64,000 bases of DNA from Streptomyces galbus (GTDB lineage: Bacteria; Actinomycetota; Actinomycetes; Streptomycetales; Streptomycetaceae), in assembly GCF_005280195.1 (NCBI RefSeq), contig NZ_SZPR01000002.1, forward strand, positions 83,994 to 147,993, written 5' to 3'. The notes under the pieces were generated by a model that had not been told where the DNA came from, ran no database searches, and was given only the letters and a program-made list of their open reading frames with translations. Shown here piece after piece: positions 36,645 to 44,448 of this stretch (positions within the stretch are counted from its first letter, which is position 1; every line of letters begins with the position of its first letter). A program made the translations under genes and the position numbers.

Positions 36645-38090
36645 CTAGAAGGGTTCGAAGCCGTCGAACTCGCGGTGGGACTCGTCGTGTTCGGCCTGGC
36701 GGTCCCGGCGGCGCTGGGCCGCGGGGCGCGGGGCCTCGAAGCGGTGGTCCTCGCCGCGGCGGCCGAGCATCTCGGCGCCGGCCACCACGGACGGCTCCCA
36801 GTCGAAGACCACGGCGTTCTCCTCGGGGCCGATGGCGACGCCGTCGCCGGAGCGGGCGCCCGCCTTCATCAGCTCCTCCTCGACACCGAGGCGGTTGAGA
36901 CGGTCGGCGAGGTAACCCACGGCCTCGTCGTTGTTGAAGTCGGTCTGGCGCACCCAGCGCTCGGGCTTCTCGCCGCGCACGCGGAACAGCGGCTCGCCGT
37001 CGACGTCCTCACGGGTGACGGTGAAGCCGGCGTCGTCCACGGCCTGGGGCCGGATGACGATGCGCGTGGCCTCCTCGCGGGGCTTGGCGGCGCGGGCGCG
37101 CGCGACCAGCTCGGCGAGCGCGAAGGACAGCTCCCGCAGGCCCGTGTGGGCGACGGCCGACACCTCGAAGACGCGGTAGCCGCGGGCCTCCAGGTCGGGC
37201 CGGACCATCTCGGCCAGGTCCTTGCCGTCCGGTACGTCGATCTTGTTGAGGACGACGATCCGCGGACGGTTGTCGAGGCCGCCGTACTGGCGCAGCTCCT
37301 CCTCGATGATGTCGAGGTCGGAGACGGGGTCGCGGTCGGACTCCAGGGTCGCCGTGTCCAGCACGTGCACCAGGACGCTGCACCGCTCGACGTGCCGCAG
37401 GAACTCCAGGCCCAGGCCCTTGCCCTGGCTGGCGCCGGGGATCAGGCCGGGGACGTCGGCGATCGTGTACACGGTCGAGCCGGCGGTGACCACGCCGAGG
37501 TTGGGCACCAGGGTGGTGAACGGGTAGTCGGCGATCTTCGGCTTCGCGGCGGACAGCACGGAGATCAGCGACGACTTGCCGGCGCTCGGGTAGCCGACGA
37601 GGGCCACGTCGGCGACGGTCTTCAGCTCCAGGACGATGTCGCGCAGGTCACCCGGCTCGCCGAGCAGGGCGAAGCCGGGCGCCTTGCGGCGGGCGCTGGC
37701 CAGGGCCGCGTTGCCGAGACCGCCGCGGCCGCCCTGGGCGGCGACGAAGGAGGTGCCGTGGCCGACGAGGTCGGCGAGGACGTTGCCCGCCTTGTCCAGG
37801 ACGACGGTGCCGTCCGGCACGGGCAGGACCAGGTCCTGGCCGTCCTTGCCGCTGCGGTTGCCGCCCTCGCCCGGCTTGCCGTTGGTGGCCTTGCGGTGCG
37901 GGGAGTGGTGGTACTCGAGGAGCGTGGTGACGGACTGGTCGACGGTGAGGATCACGTCGCCGCCGCGTCCGCCGTTGCCGCCGTCGGGCCCGCCGAGCGG
38001 CTTGAACTTCTCACGGTGGACGGAGGCACAGCCGTGGCCTCCGTTACCCGCGGCGACGTGAAGTTCGACGCGGTCCACGAAGGTGGTCAT
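36645..38090 (-). CDS. obgE: GTPase Obg
   Basis: An essential GTP-binding protein acting in 50S assembly and stress control; in S. coelicolor Obg influences aerial growth. It has 481 residues from ATG 38090 with GGAGG 8 nt upstream. The N-terminal glycine-rich Obg fold ([32 protein letters not shown] repeats) covers about 1-158. The G domain has [16 protein letters not shown] (P-loop), IADVPG and NKID. The C-terminal OCT domain ([14 protein letters not shown], [13 protein letters not shown]) precedes a short charged tail. rpmA and rplU lie upstream on the same strand, as in most bacteria. Confidence 0.97.
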   Translation of the reverse strand: MTTFVDRVELHVAAGNGGHGCASVHREKFKPLGGPDGGNGGRGGDVILTVDQSVTTLLEYHHSPHRKATNGKPGEGGNRSGKDGQDLVLPVPDGTVVLDKAGNVLADLVGHGTSFVAAQGGRGGLGNAALASARRKAPGFALLGEPGDLRDIVLELKTVADVALVGYPSAGKSSLISVLSAAKPKIADYPFTTLVPNLGVVTAGSTVYTIADVPGLIPGASQGKGLGLEFLRHVERCSVLVHVLDTATLESDRDPVSDLDIIEEELRQYGGLDNRPRIVVLNKIDVPDGKDLAEMVRPDLEARGYRVFEVSAVAHTGLRELSFALAELVARARAAKPREEATRIVIRPQAVDDAGFTVTREDVDGEPLFRVRGEKPERWVRQTDFNNDEAVGYLADRLNRLGVEEELMKAGARSGDGVAIGPEENAVVFDWEPSVVAGAEMLGRRGEDHRFEAPRPAAQRRRDRQAEHDESHREFDGFEPF

Positions 38091-38184
38091 GATGGGTGCC
38101 TCCAGCACTTCGGTCTGCCGTACGTACGGGTGTTTCTCCGGGCGCGGGTGTGGCGCCGCGCCCTTCTCCTGCGTAACACGCGAA

Positions 38185-38224
38185 AGGCGGACCCGCCTTC
38201 CCGCCCGGGAAGTGAGGTCCGCCT
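38185..38224 (-). terminator. Hairpin between rpmA and obgE
   Basis: A 9-bp stem AGGCGGACC / GGTCCGCCT with a 22-nt loop, itself partly folded, followed on the minus strand by TTCGCG. It may partly terminate the ribosomal protein message before obgE. Confidence 0.5.
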
Positions 38225-38248
38225 CGCGAAGAGTTTCGATCAGCCCGC

Positions 38249-38503
38249 TCAGGCGACCGGAACGATGTTCACGACCTTGCGGCCGCGGTGGGTACCGAAC
38301 TCCACCGCACCGGCCTGCAGCGCGAACAGCGTGTCGTCGCCGCCGCGGCCGACACCGGCGCCCGGGTGGAAGTGGGTGCCGCGCTGGCGGATCAGGATCT
38401 CACCGGCGTTCACGACCTGACCGCCGAAGCGCTTCACGCCGAGCCGCTGGGCATTGGAGTCGCGACCGTTCCGGGTGGACGATGCGCCCTTCTTGTGTGC
38501 CAT
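38249..38503 (-). CDS. rpmA: 50S ribosomal protein L27
   Basis: A component of the 50S subunit near the peptidyl transferase centre. The 84 residues [20 protein letters not shown] through [19 protein letters not shown] are unmistakable. The N-terminus is the mature actinobacterial type without the cleaved extension of Firmicutes. It lies 14 bp after rplU and belongs to the rplU-rpmA unit. Confidence 0.98.
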   Translation of the reverse strand: MAHKKGASSTRNGRDSNAQRLGVKRFGGQVVNAGEILIRQRGTHFHPGAGVGRGGDDTLFALQAGAVEFGTHRGRKVVNIVPVA

Positions 38504-38517
38504 TTCTCCTCAGTCCC

Positions 38518-38838
38518 TTACTTCGCGGCCGTGGGGATCGACGTGACCTTGATCGCCGTGTACTGCTGGCGGTGGCCCTGACGACGGCGGTAGCCGGTCT
38601 TGTTCTTGTAGCGCAGAATGTCGATCTTCTGGCCCTTGTGGTGGTCCACGACCTCGGCCTGGACCTTGATGCCGGCCAGCACCCACGGGTCGCTGGTCAC
38701 GGCGTCGCCGTCGACAACGAGCAGGGTCGAGAGCTCGACCGTGTCGCCAACCTTGGCGGTGGAAATCTTGTCAACCTCAACGATGTCGCCGACAGCAACC
38801 TTGTGCTGGCGACCACCGCTGCGCACGATGGCGTACAC
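38518..38838 (-). CDS. rplU: 50S ribosomal protein L21
   Basis: A structural 50S protein binding 23S rRNA. From GTG 38838 ([20 protein letters not shown]) it has 106 residues with the family end [19 protein letters not shown]. The longer frame upstream is not used by any known L21. A -35/-10 pair at 39008-39013 and 38985-38990 predicts transcription about 140 nt upstream of the start, leaving a long leader. Confidence 0.97.
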   Translation of the reverse strand: MYAIVRSGGRQHKVAVGDIVEVDKISTAKVGDTVELSTLLVVDGDAVTSDPWVLAGIKVQAEVVDHHKGQKIDILRYKNKTGYRRRQGHRQQYTAIKVTSIPTAAK

Positions 38839-39179
38839 GCGGATCTCTCTTTCGCTCGGAGAACGGCACCCCCGCAGGCCAGCCGCCCGGCGCACGAGCA
38901 GCCTCTCCGGACCGACCCGTGCGGGCCTGCCCGGAGGAAGAGGTTTACGGGGATGTGGCGCGTCAGGGGACACGCCGACGGTCAAGGTTACGGGGCCCGG
39001 CTTGAGGGGTCAAACCGGGCCCCGGTCGCTCGGGCACGACGTGCCTCACGTCCTCCGTGACGATGGTGCCGGCGGTCACGCGGACCGTCTCCTCGCGGCC
39101 CCCCACCGCCTTCTGTCTCGCGCCGGCCGGTGTCTCCGTGGCCTCCGTCAGGCCCGGACGAGCCGCGCCGCCCGCCGGA
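38839..39179. other. rplU leader and upstream region
   Basis: 341 bp without a gene. It contains the rplU promoter, a leader of about 140 nt with possible stem CCTCCGG / CCGGAGAGG, and a 14-bp inverted repeat around the promoter spacer (GGGGCCCGG...CCGGGCCCC, 38994-39028). The inverted repeat may also terminate the small peptide gene that ends at 39180. Confidence 0.5.
38985..39013 (-). promoter_or_regulatory. Vegetative promoter of rplU-rpmA
   Basis: The minus strand reads TTGACC (39008-39013), a 17-nt spacer and TAACCT (38985-38990), a very good match to the HrdB-type consensus TTGAC(A/C) / TANNNT. Confidence 0.8.
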
Positions 39180-39317
39180 CTACTGCCAGCCGAAGTCGTC
39201 GGCGACCGCCACCGGGCCCTGGGCCGTCTGGCGGCCGAGGTCGTCGGCGACGGCGGGGGCGAGGGCGATGGAGGCGAGAGCAACGACTGCGGCGGTCTTC
39301 GCGAGGGCGGAGAGCAT
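39180..39317 (-). CDS. 45-residue exported peptide with duplicated C-terminal motif
   Basis: The ATG at 39317 follows GGAAGG at 8 nt. The 45 residues begin with a signal-peptide-like segment (MLSALAKTAAVVALASIALA) with a likely cleavage after AVA at residue 24. The predicted mature peptide has about 21 residues. The stretch AVADDLGRQ (22-30) recurs as AVADDFGWQ (37-45), 7 of 9 identical, at the very C-terminus. No Cys is present. It is divergent from the TrmB/LuxR-type regulator gene, 255 bp apart, and downstream of a 67-bp element shared with the first lectin-hydrolase gene. A signalling or surface role is inference only. Confidence 0.65.
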   Translation of the reverse strand: MLSALAKTAAVVALASIALAPAVADDLGRQTAQGPVAVADDFGWQ

Positions 39318-39420
39318 GGGATCGGCCTTCCTGGGTCCGGTCGACGGGCGGGAACGTGATCCGGTTCAGGTCCCGCGGTGACCCCTCCGGCGCCGCCCGG
39401 CTCTCGGGCCGTGGCGACGA

Positions 39421-39487
39421 GAACTACCTTCTCCGCAGGTCAGACCCCATGGAAGAGCTTCCCGATGGCCCCAACGGGCCTTGGCCC
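39421..39487 (-). repeat. 67-bp upstream element, copy A
   Basis: Read on the minus strand it starts GGGCCAAGGCC and ends GTAGTTC. It aligns without gaps to 40572-40638; I count 51 of 67 identical bases. It lies 104 bp upstream of the exported peptide start and 86 bp upstream of the regulator start. Best-kept blocks are GGGCCAAGGCC, CTTCC and CTGACCTGCG. Confidence 0.8.
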
Positions 39488-39572
39488 AATAGGGCCAGCC
39501 GGCACCAGCCGCCCCTCCAGCCCCCGCACGGGCGTGCGATCATGCCGTTGCTTTACGTGGAGGAGGGGGAAC

Positions 39573-40556
39573 GTGCTGTCAGCACTCGGACTCGATGAGC
39601 AGACGGAGACCGTCTACCGGGCGATGCTCATGCATCCCGCGGAGGGCGTGGCGGGGTTGGGCCACCGGCTGGGGCTGCCCGAGAGCGCCGTGCGCCAGGC
39701 GCTGGACCAGCTCAGCGAGTTGGCCCTGGTGCGGCCGTCGTACGAGGAACCCGGCCGGCTCACGGCGGTCAGCCCCGACGTCGGCATGGAACTGCTGCTG
39801 GCCCGCCAGCAGGCCGAACTCGCCGCCCAGCAGCAGCGCGTCGAGGCGTCCCGGGCCGCCGCGGCCCAACTCATCGCCGAGTACGCCGACTTGCGGCCGA
39901 CCGCGGGGACGCCCGGCGTCGAGCACCTCGTCGGACTCGACGCGATCAGGGACCGGTTGACGCGGCTGCAGCGCGAGGTCCGCGAGGACGTCATGATCTT
40001 CGCGCCCGACGGCGAGCAGACCCCCGAGAACCTGGAGGCCTCCCGTCCCCTCGACGAGGCCCTGCTGAGCCGCGGGGTGCGCATGCGCACCGTCTACCTG
40101 GAGAGCGTGCGCAACAGCCCCCACACCCTGGAGTACGCCCAGTGGCTGTCGGGCCTGGGCCGCGAGGCCCGTACGGTGGCGACGCTGCCGATCCGCATGA
40201 TCATCGTGGACAGGGCCACCGCGGTCATCCCGGTGAACGGCGAGGACAGCGCGTCCGGTGCCGTCGTCCTCACCGGCCACGGCACCCTGGCCGCCCTGTG
40301 CGCCCTGTTCGAGACCGTGTGGGCGAACGCCACGCCGTTCGGTGCCGTGGCCTCGCGCGACGAGCACGGACTGACCGAATCGGAGTCGGCGACCCTGCAG
40401 TTGCTGGCCGCCGGCCACACCGACGAGGCGATCGCCAAGCGGCTCGGGGTCTCCCACCGCACGGCACGCCGCATCGCCACGTCCCTGATGGAGCGGCTCG
40501 GTGCGCGCAGCCGCTTCGAGGCCGGGGTGAAGGCCGCGCACCGGGGCTGGCTGTAA
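39573..40556 (+). CDS. Transcriptional regulator, TrmB-like N-terminus and LuxR-type HTH
   Basis: A 327-residue cytosolic regulator. The N-terminal 80 residues form a TrmB-like winged helix (LDEQTETVYRAMLMHPAEG, ESAVRQALDQLSELALV), a helical linker follows, then a middle domain (VMIFAPDGEQTPENLEASR, IRMIIVDRATAVIPV) resembling the sugar/effector part of TrmB proteins. A GerE-type HTH closes it (SESATLQLLAAGHTDEAIAKRLGVSHRTARR). The GTG at 39573 follows GGAGGAGGGGG. It is flanked by two copies of a 67-bp element, which makes it the best candidate to bind them. Relatives of this kind often control secondary metabolism or secreted products in Streptomyces. Confidence 0.82.
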   Translation: MLSALGLDEQTETVYRAMLMHPAEGVAGLGHRLGLPESAVRQALDQLSELALVRPSYEEPGRLTAVSPDVGMELLLARQQAELAAQQQRVEASRAAAAQLIAEYADLRPTAGTPGVEHLVGLDAIRDRLTRLQREVREDVMIFAPDGEQTPENLEASRPLDEALLSRGVRMRTVYLESVRNSPHTLEYAQWLSGLGREARTVATLPIRMIIVDRATAVIPVNGEDSASGAVVLTGHGTLAALCALFETVWANATPFGAVASRDEHGLTESESATLQLLAAGHTDEAIAKRLGVSHRTARRIATSLMERLGARSRFEAGVKAAHRGWL

Positions 40557-40571
40557 CGCTCTGGACGTAAC

Positions 40572-40638
40572 GGGCCAAGGCCAGTTGCGTCCACCCGAAA
40601 GCCCTTCCCGCCCCGCTGACCTGCGAAGAAAGTAGTTC
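40572..40638 (+). repeat. 67-bp upstream element, copy B
   Basis: Reads GGGCCAAGGCC at its left and GTAGTTC at its right. It is in the same orientation and about the same distance (115 bp) to the lectin/NlpC gene as copy A is to the exported peptide gene, which argues for a promoter element and not chance. Confidence 0.8.
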
Positions 40639-40752
40639 CTGCCACCGGCCGCCCGGCTGGGGCCGGCCCCCTCGGCCGCACCGCGAGCGGTGTCCACGGG
40701 GGGCCGGCGCACCCCGGCGTCCGTTCGATCCCGTCAGCGCAGGAGCCTTTCC

Positions 40753-42042
40753 ATGAAGATCACGCACGCCCTCCGCCGCACCCTGGCCACCCTCGCCGTC
40801 AGCGCCCTCTCGGTCGGCGGCCTGACCCTGGCGACGGCCGCTCCCGCCCACGCCGTCGCCTCGTGCACGGGGGACGTGTCGGTGTACGGCACGCTGGCGG
40901 ACGGCCGGCTGACCTACAGCCAGATCGAGCCGAACACCGGTGACCGGGTCAAGACACTCATCGGCCCGAACCTCGGTTTCACGCCCAAGGCGATGGCGAC
41001 GCTCAACTTCAACACGGTCCTGGTCACGTCGACCGCCGGTGATCTGTACAGAGTCGACGTGCAGACCAACAACACCTCGCTGACCCTCGCCGGGGTCAGC
41101 AAGATCTGGGACGGCGGCTGGACCTTCGACAAGATGGTGTACGACGGCTACGGCCACCTCTACGGCACCGTCGAGGGCCAGCTCCACCAGTACGTCGTCT
41201 CCCAGCCCAAGCCGACCGGCTCCGCGCACATCGGCCAGCACGTCGTGATCGACACCGGGTTCGTGCTCAAGACCCTGGCCGCCGCGGGCGACGACCGGCT
41301 CGTCGCCTCGACCCAGGACGGCCGGCTGCTCAGCTACAAGATCAACGGCGTCGGCGACTGGGACCGCTCCGTGCTGCAGGCCGACGGCTGGTCGGCGGTG
41401 GACTCGCTCTCCTCGCCCGGCGGCGGTCTCTACTACGGCCGCACCAACGGCGGCCTGTACTGGTACCACGACGTCGACCCGACCGACGGCGACGGCTCCG
41501 ACATCGCCTACCACCCCAACGACCCGGTGGACGCCTCCGGCTGGACCCAGACCCTGCTGTCGGCCTACGGCAACAACTGCGCCTACGTGCCGCCCGCCCC
41601 GCCGACGTCCAACCAGGGCGGCACGATCTACCGCAGCGAAGTGATGTCCCGCGCCAAGGACTGGTACGGCCGTGACGTGCAGTACAGCCAGAGCGCCTCG
41701 GCCAAGGACGTGGACGGCGACCACTCCTACCGCACGGACTGCTCCGGCTTCGTCTCCATGGCCTGGCACCTCACCTCCTCGCTGACGACCTACACGCTCC
41801 CCAGCGTGAGCACGCAGATCTCGAAGTCCTCCCTCCGGCCGGGCGACGCGCTGAACTACAGCGACCAGCACGTGGTCCTCTTCGCCGGCTGGAAGGACCA
41901 GGACGCGGGCACCTTCTACTACTACTCGCTGGCCAACCCGACCACGGACATGAAGTACTCGACCGCGAACGTCTACAGCGGCACGATCGACAGCTGGCCG
42001 GCCTCGTCGTACGTCGCCCTGCGCTACGACAAGATCGCCTGA
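40753..42042 (+). CDS. Secreted tachylectin-like lectin fused to NlpC/P60 wall peptidase
   Basis: A 429-residue exported protein. Signal peptide: MKITHALRR plus a hydrophobic stretch, cleavage near AHA (residue 34). Residues about 38-280 form a tachylectin-2-like beta-propeller (ADGRLTYSQIEPNTGD, PKAMATLNFNTVLVTST, SPGGGLYYGR), which binds GlcNAc-type sugars in the known family. From about 300 an NlpC/P60-type domain follows, with Cys330 in RTDCSGFVSMAW and His373 in DQHVVLFAGW, which should cut peptide stems. The start ATG has AGGAG at 7 nt. The lectin half is nearly the same as in the protein at 42680-43870. Confidence 0.85.
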   Translation: MKITHALRRTLATLAVSALSVGGLTLATAAPAHAVASCTGDVSVYGTLADGRLTYSQIEPNTGDRVKTLIGPNLGFTPKAMATLNFNTVLVTSTAGDLYRVDVQTNNTSLTLAGVSKIWDGGWTFDKMVYDGYGHLYGTVEGQLHQYVVSQPKPTGSAHIGQHVVIDTGFVLKTLAAAGDDRLVASTQDGRLLSYKINGVGDWDRSVLQADGWSAVDSLSSPGGGLYYGRTNGGLYWYHDVDPTDGDGSDIAYHPNDPVDASGWTQTLLSAYGNNCAYVPPAPPTSNQGGTIYRSEVMSRAKDWYGRDVQYSQSASAKDVDGDHSYRTDCSGFVSMAWHLTSSLTTYTLPSVSTQISKSSLRPGDALNYSDQHVVLFAGWKDQDAGTFYYYSLANPTTDMKYSTANVYSGTIDSWPASSYVALRYDKIA

Positions 42043-42059
42043 CACCCGTCCCCCGCCCC

Positions 42060-42089
42060 GAGGGCCCCGCCGACACCGGCGGGGCCCTC
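42060..42089 (+). terminator. Terminator after the lectin/NlpC gene
   Basis: A perfect 13-bp stem (GAGGGCCCCGCCG / CGGCGGGGCCCTC, loop ACAC) 18 bp after the stop. Confidence 0.8.
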
Positions 42090-42126
42090 CGGCGCTCCCT
42101 CCCTCCGTGACCAAGGAGTCCGACAC

Positions 42127-42609
42127 GTGCTGAAGTCCAAGAGCAGCCTCCTCGCCGCCGCAGCCGCCTCCGCAGGCTGCCTGATCCTGGCCGCCGCACC
42201 GGCCGGGGCGGCGCCGTACTGGCAGAGCGTCTCCACCAACTCGACCTGGAGCTGCGCTCCCACCGTGGTGCACACCGCCAGGGCCGGGGTCGGTTTCCAG
42301 GCCTGCCTGGTGCGCAGCGCCCTCGACAACGCCCAGGTCGTGCTGGTGGTCGTGAACAACTCGCCGTCCGCAGTCACCGTCTCCGGCACGGTCACCGCGG
42401 ACTTCGCAGCGGAGGCCGGCTGCTCCTCGTACACCCTGGCGGCCGGCGAGCGCCGCGGCTGCTTCGGTACGACGGCGCACGTGCCGGACTGTCTGTTCGG
42501 TGCCGGCTACCCGGACGAGCAGACGTACGGCGGCACCGTACGCCTGACCGTGAACGGGGTGGCCGATACGACGCAGTCCCCGCGGACCGACTGCGTCGCC
42601 ACGGCGTGA
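42127..42609 (+). CDS. Small secreted Cys-containing protein (family A, copy 2)
   Basis: A 160-residue protein starting at GTG 42127 after AAGGAG. The signal peptide runs to about residue 30 (SLLAAAAASAGCLILAAAPAGAA). The mature part starts PYWQSVSTNSTWSC and carries further Cys in FQACLVRS, EAGCSSY and RGCFGTT, plus two near the end. It aligns with the protein at 36115-36570 along its length at low identity but with four matching Cys. It sits between two lectin-hydrolase genes, after a terminator, so it likely has its own promoter. Function unknown. Confidence 0.75.
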   Translation: MLKSKSSLLAAAAASAGCLILAAAPAGAAPYWQSVSTNSTWSCAPTVVHTARAGVGFQACLVRSALDNAQVVLVVVNNSPSAVTVSGTVTADFAAEAGCSSYTLAAGERRGCFGTTAHVPDCLFGAGYPDEQTYGGTVRLTVNGVADTTQSPRTDCVATA

Positions 42610-42614
42610 GCACG

Positions 42615-42660
42615 CGAACGGGCGGCGCCCCCTCGGTGTCGAGGGGGCGCCGCCCGTTCG
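42615..42660. terminator. Bidirectional terminator, 21-bp stem
   Basis: A perfect 21-bp stem beginning CGAACGGGCGGCGCC, loop GTGT, lies between the convergent genes ending at 42609 and 42680. Confidence 0.85.
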
Positions 42661-42679
42661 TGGCTGCTGCGGACGCGGC

Positions 42680-43870
42680 CTAGTACCAGTTGTTGGCCTG
42701 CCAGAAGTTCCAGGCGTTGCACGGCGAGCCGTAGCGGCCGTCGATGTAGCTCAGGCCCCACTTGATCTGGGTGAGCGGGTTGTCCTTCCAGTCGTCACCG
42801 GCGACGTCCATCTTGGTGGCCGGGAGCGCCTGCGGGATGCCGTACGCCCCGGAGGACGGGTTGGTGGCGTTCCACCGCCAGTTGCTCTCGTGGTCCCAGA
42901 GCGTCTCCAGGCAGGCCCACTGCGTGGAGTTGGCCCAGGCCGCGTCCTTGTCGTTCATCATCTGCCGGCCCGCGGCCTTGACCTGGGTGATGTTGTCGCG
43001 GTCGACCGTGCTGGTCGAGGTGGTGCACGTGTAGGTGCCCGGCTGCGCGGAGAGCAGCTTCTGGGTCCAGCCGCTGGTGTTGACCGGGTCGTCGAGGTGG
43101 TAGGTGATGTCGCTGCCCGAGCCGTCGGTGGGGTTGGCGTCCTTGTACCAGTACATGGCGCCGGTGGAGAGCCGGCCGTAGTACAGGCCGCCGCCGGGCG
43201 AGACGAGCTGGTTGAAGCCGGACCAGCCGGCGGACTTGAGTACGTTGCTCTTCCACGAACCGGCCCCGGCCACCGTGTAGTCCAGCAGGCGGCCGTCCTC
43301 CGTCGTGGCGCTGAGCCGGTCGTCGCCGGTGGCGGTGAGGGTCTTCAGGACGAAGCCCGTGTCGATCTCGGTGCGGACGCCGATGTGCTGGGACCCGGCC
43401 GGCTTGTCCTCGGTCACGTTGTAGCGCAGCAGCAGGCCGGCCGACGTGGTGCCGTAGAGGTGACCGTGCCCGTCGTAGGTGAGCTTGTCGTGGATCCAGC
43501 CGCTGTCGGCGATCTTCACGGGCGCGTTCAGCAGGGCGAGGCTGGTGTTGTTGGTCCTGATGTCGACGCGGTACAGGGCGCCGGACGTCGAGGTCACCAG
43601 GACGGTGTTGAAGTTGAGCGTCGCCATGGCCTTCGGCTCGAACCCGAGGTCCGGGCCGACGAGCACCTTGGCGAGGTCGCCCGTGGCCGGGTTGATCGAG
43701 CTGAAGGTCAGCCTGCCGTCGTCGAGCACCCCGTAGATGTTCACGCCGCCCGAGCAGGTGGTGGCCGCCTGCGCGGTTCCGCCCGCGGCGGCGGTGAGCA
43801 GTCCGGTGCTCAGCACACCGGCGGCGAGCATGCCCATGACACGGCGGCCGGGCTTGCGGATGTTCCTCAC
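42680..43870 (-). CDS. Secreted tachylectin-like lectin fused to lytic transglycosylase domain
   Basis: A 396-residue exported protein from GTG 43870 (GGGGGGAACGAA upstream). After the signal peptide (cleavage near AQA) comes the same lectin domain as in the protein at 40753-42042; the 17 residues PKAMATLNFNTVLVTST and the run IDTGFVLKTL are identical. The C-terminal 95 residues are a transglycosylase/lysozyme-like fold: the likely catalytic Glu328 in WDHESNWRWNATN, then SGAYGIPQALPATKM and WGLSYIDGRYGSPCNAW, as in resuscitation- and wall-remodelling enzymes. It would cut glycan strands, complementing the peptidase of its paralogue. Confidence 0.85.
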   Translation of the reverse strand: MRNIRKPGRRVMGMLAAGVLSTGLLTAAAGGTAQAATTCSGGVNIYGVLDDGRLTFSSINPATGDLAKVLVGPDLGFEPKAMATLNFNTVLVTSTSGALYRVDIRTNNTSLALLNAPVKIADSGWIHDKLTYDGHGHLYGTTSAGLLLRYNVTEDKPAGSQHIGVRTEIDTGFVLKTLTATGDDRLSATTEDGRLLDYTVAGAGSWKSNVLKSAGWSGFNQLVSPGGGLYYGRLSTGAMYWYKDANPTDGSGSDITYHLDDPVNTSGWTQKLLSAQPGTYTCTTSTSTVDRDNITQVKAAGRQMMNDKDAAWANSTQWACLETLWDHESNWRWNATNPSSGAYGIPQALPATKMDVAGDDWKDNPLTQIKWGLSYIDGRYGSPCNAWNFWQANNWY

Positions 43871-44017
43871 TTCGTTCCCCCCAGGGGTGGTGATCGTCGG
43901 ACGAGCGATCACCACCTTCGCCCCTGCCCGGAGCCGGCAGAAGGCTTCCCGGCTGGCCGGAAGGGGACCTGGACGATTGTGTCCAGCGGGCCGCCGCGGC
44001 CCTCGGCGGACGCGGGC

Positions 44018-44326
44018 TCAGTCCCGCAGGGAGCTCGGCGCGAAGGCCTCGGAGATCAGGGGCACGCCCACGCCCACCAGCCGGGCCGCGCCCAGTTGGG
44101 GCACCGCGGACAACAGCCGGCGGCAGACCCGCTCGGCGTGCGCCTCCGCCTCGCCCAGCGCGTCGGCCAGCACGAAGAACCCCAACGTCAGCCAGGGGGC
44201 GCGGGGATGGACCGCGAGATGCTCGACACGGTCCTCCGGCCGCAGTGCGCGGCGCACCGCCTCGCGGACGTCCGGCGGCATGTCCGCGTCCGCCGGCATC
44301 GCCAGACGCGCGTGAACCAGGTACAT
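44018..44326 (-). CDS. Conserved hypothetical protein, 102 residues
   Basis: From ATG 44326 the sequence runs MYLVHARLAMPADADMPPDV, then VEHLAVHPRAPWLTLGFFVLADALGEAEAHAERVCRRLL. The pattern of beta strand, helix, strand, helix suggests a small ferredoxin-like or dimeric barrel fold. There is no signal or membrane segment and only a weak ribosome-binding site. It separates the lectin/transglycosylase gene from the acetyltransferase gene; Streptomyces encode many similar proteins next to lantibiotic-like or regulatory genes, but I cannot assign a role. Confidence 0.6.
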   Translation of the reverse strand: MYLVHARLAMPADADMPPDVREAVRRALRPEDRVEHLAVHPRAPWLTLGFFVLADALGEAEAHAERVCRRLLSAVPQLGAARLVGVGVPLISEAFAPSSLRD

Positions 44327-44448
44327 GCACTCATGGTTCCAGCGGCCCGGCCCGTGATGCCTGTTTTCGGCTGGCCGGATGAGGTCGGGGCCGATACCGG
44401 CCACCCCGTATGCTCCCTGGTCGAAGACCGACACCGGAAGGCATGAGA

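Noticed and set aside
43907..43958. Third copy of the 67-bp element upstream of the second lectin gene
   Set aside because: Only short blocks match (GCCA..CGGGAAGC..TTC and GAAGGTGGT), gaps are needed and the distance to the gene is different; kept only as a weak hint within the element finding.
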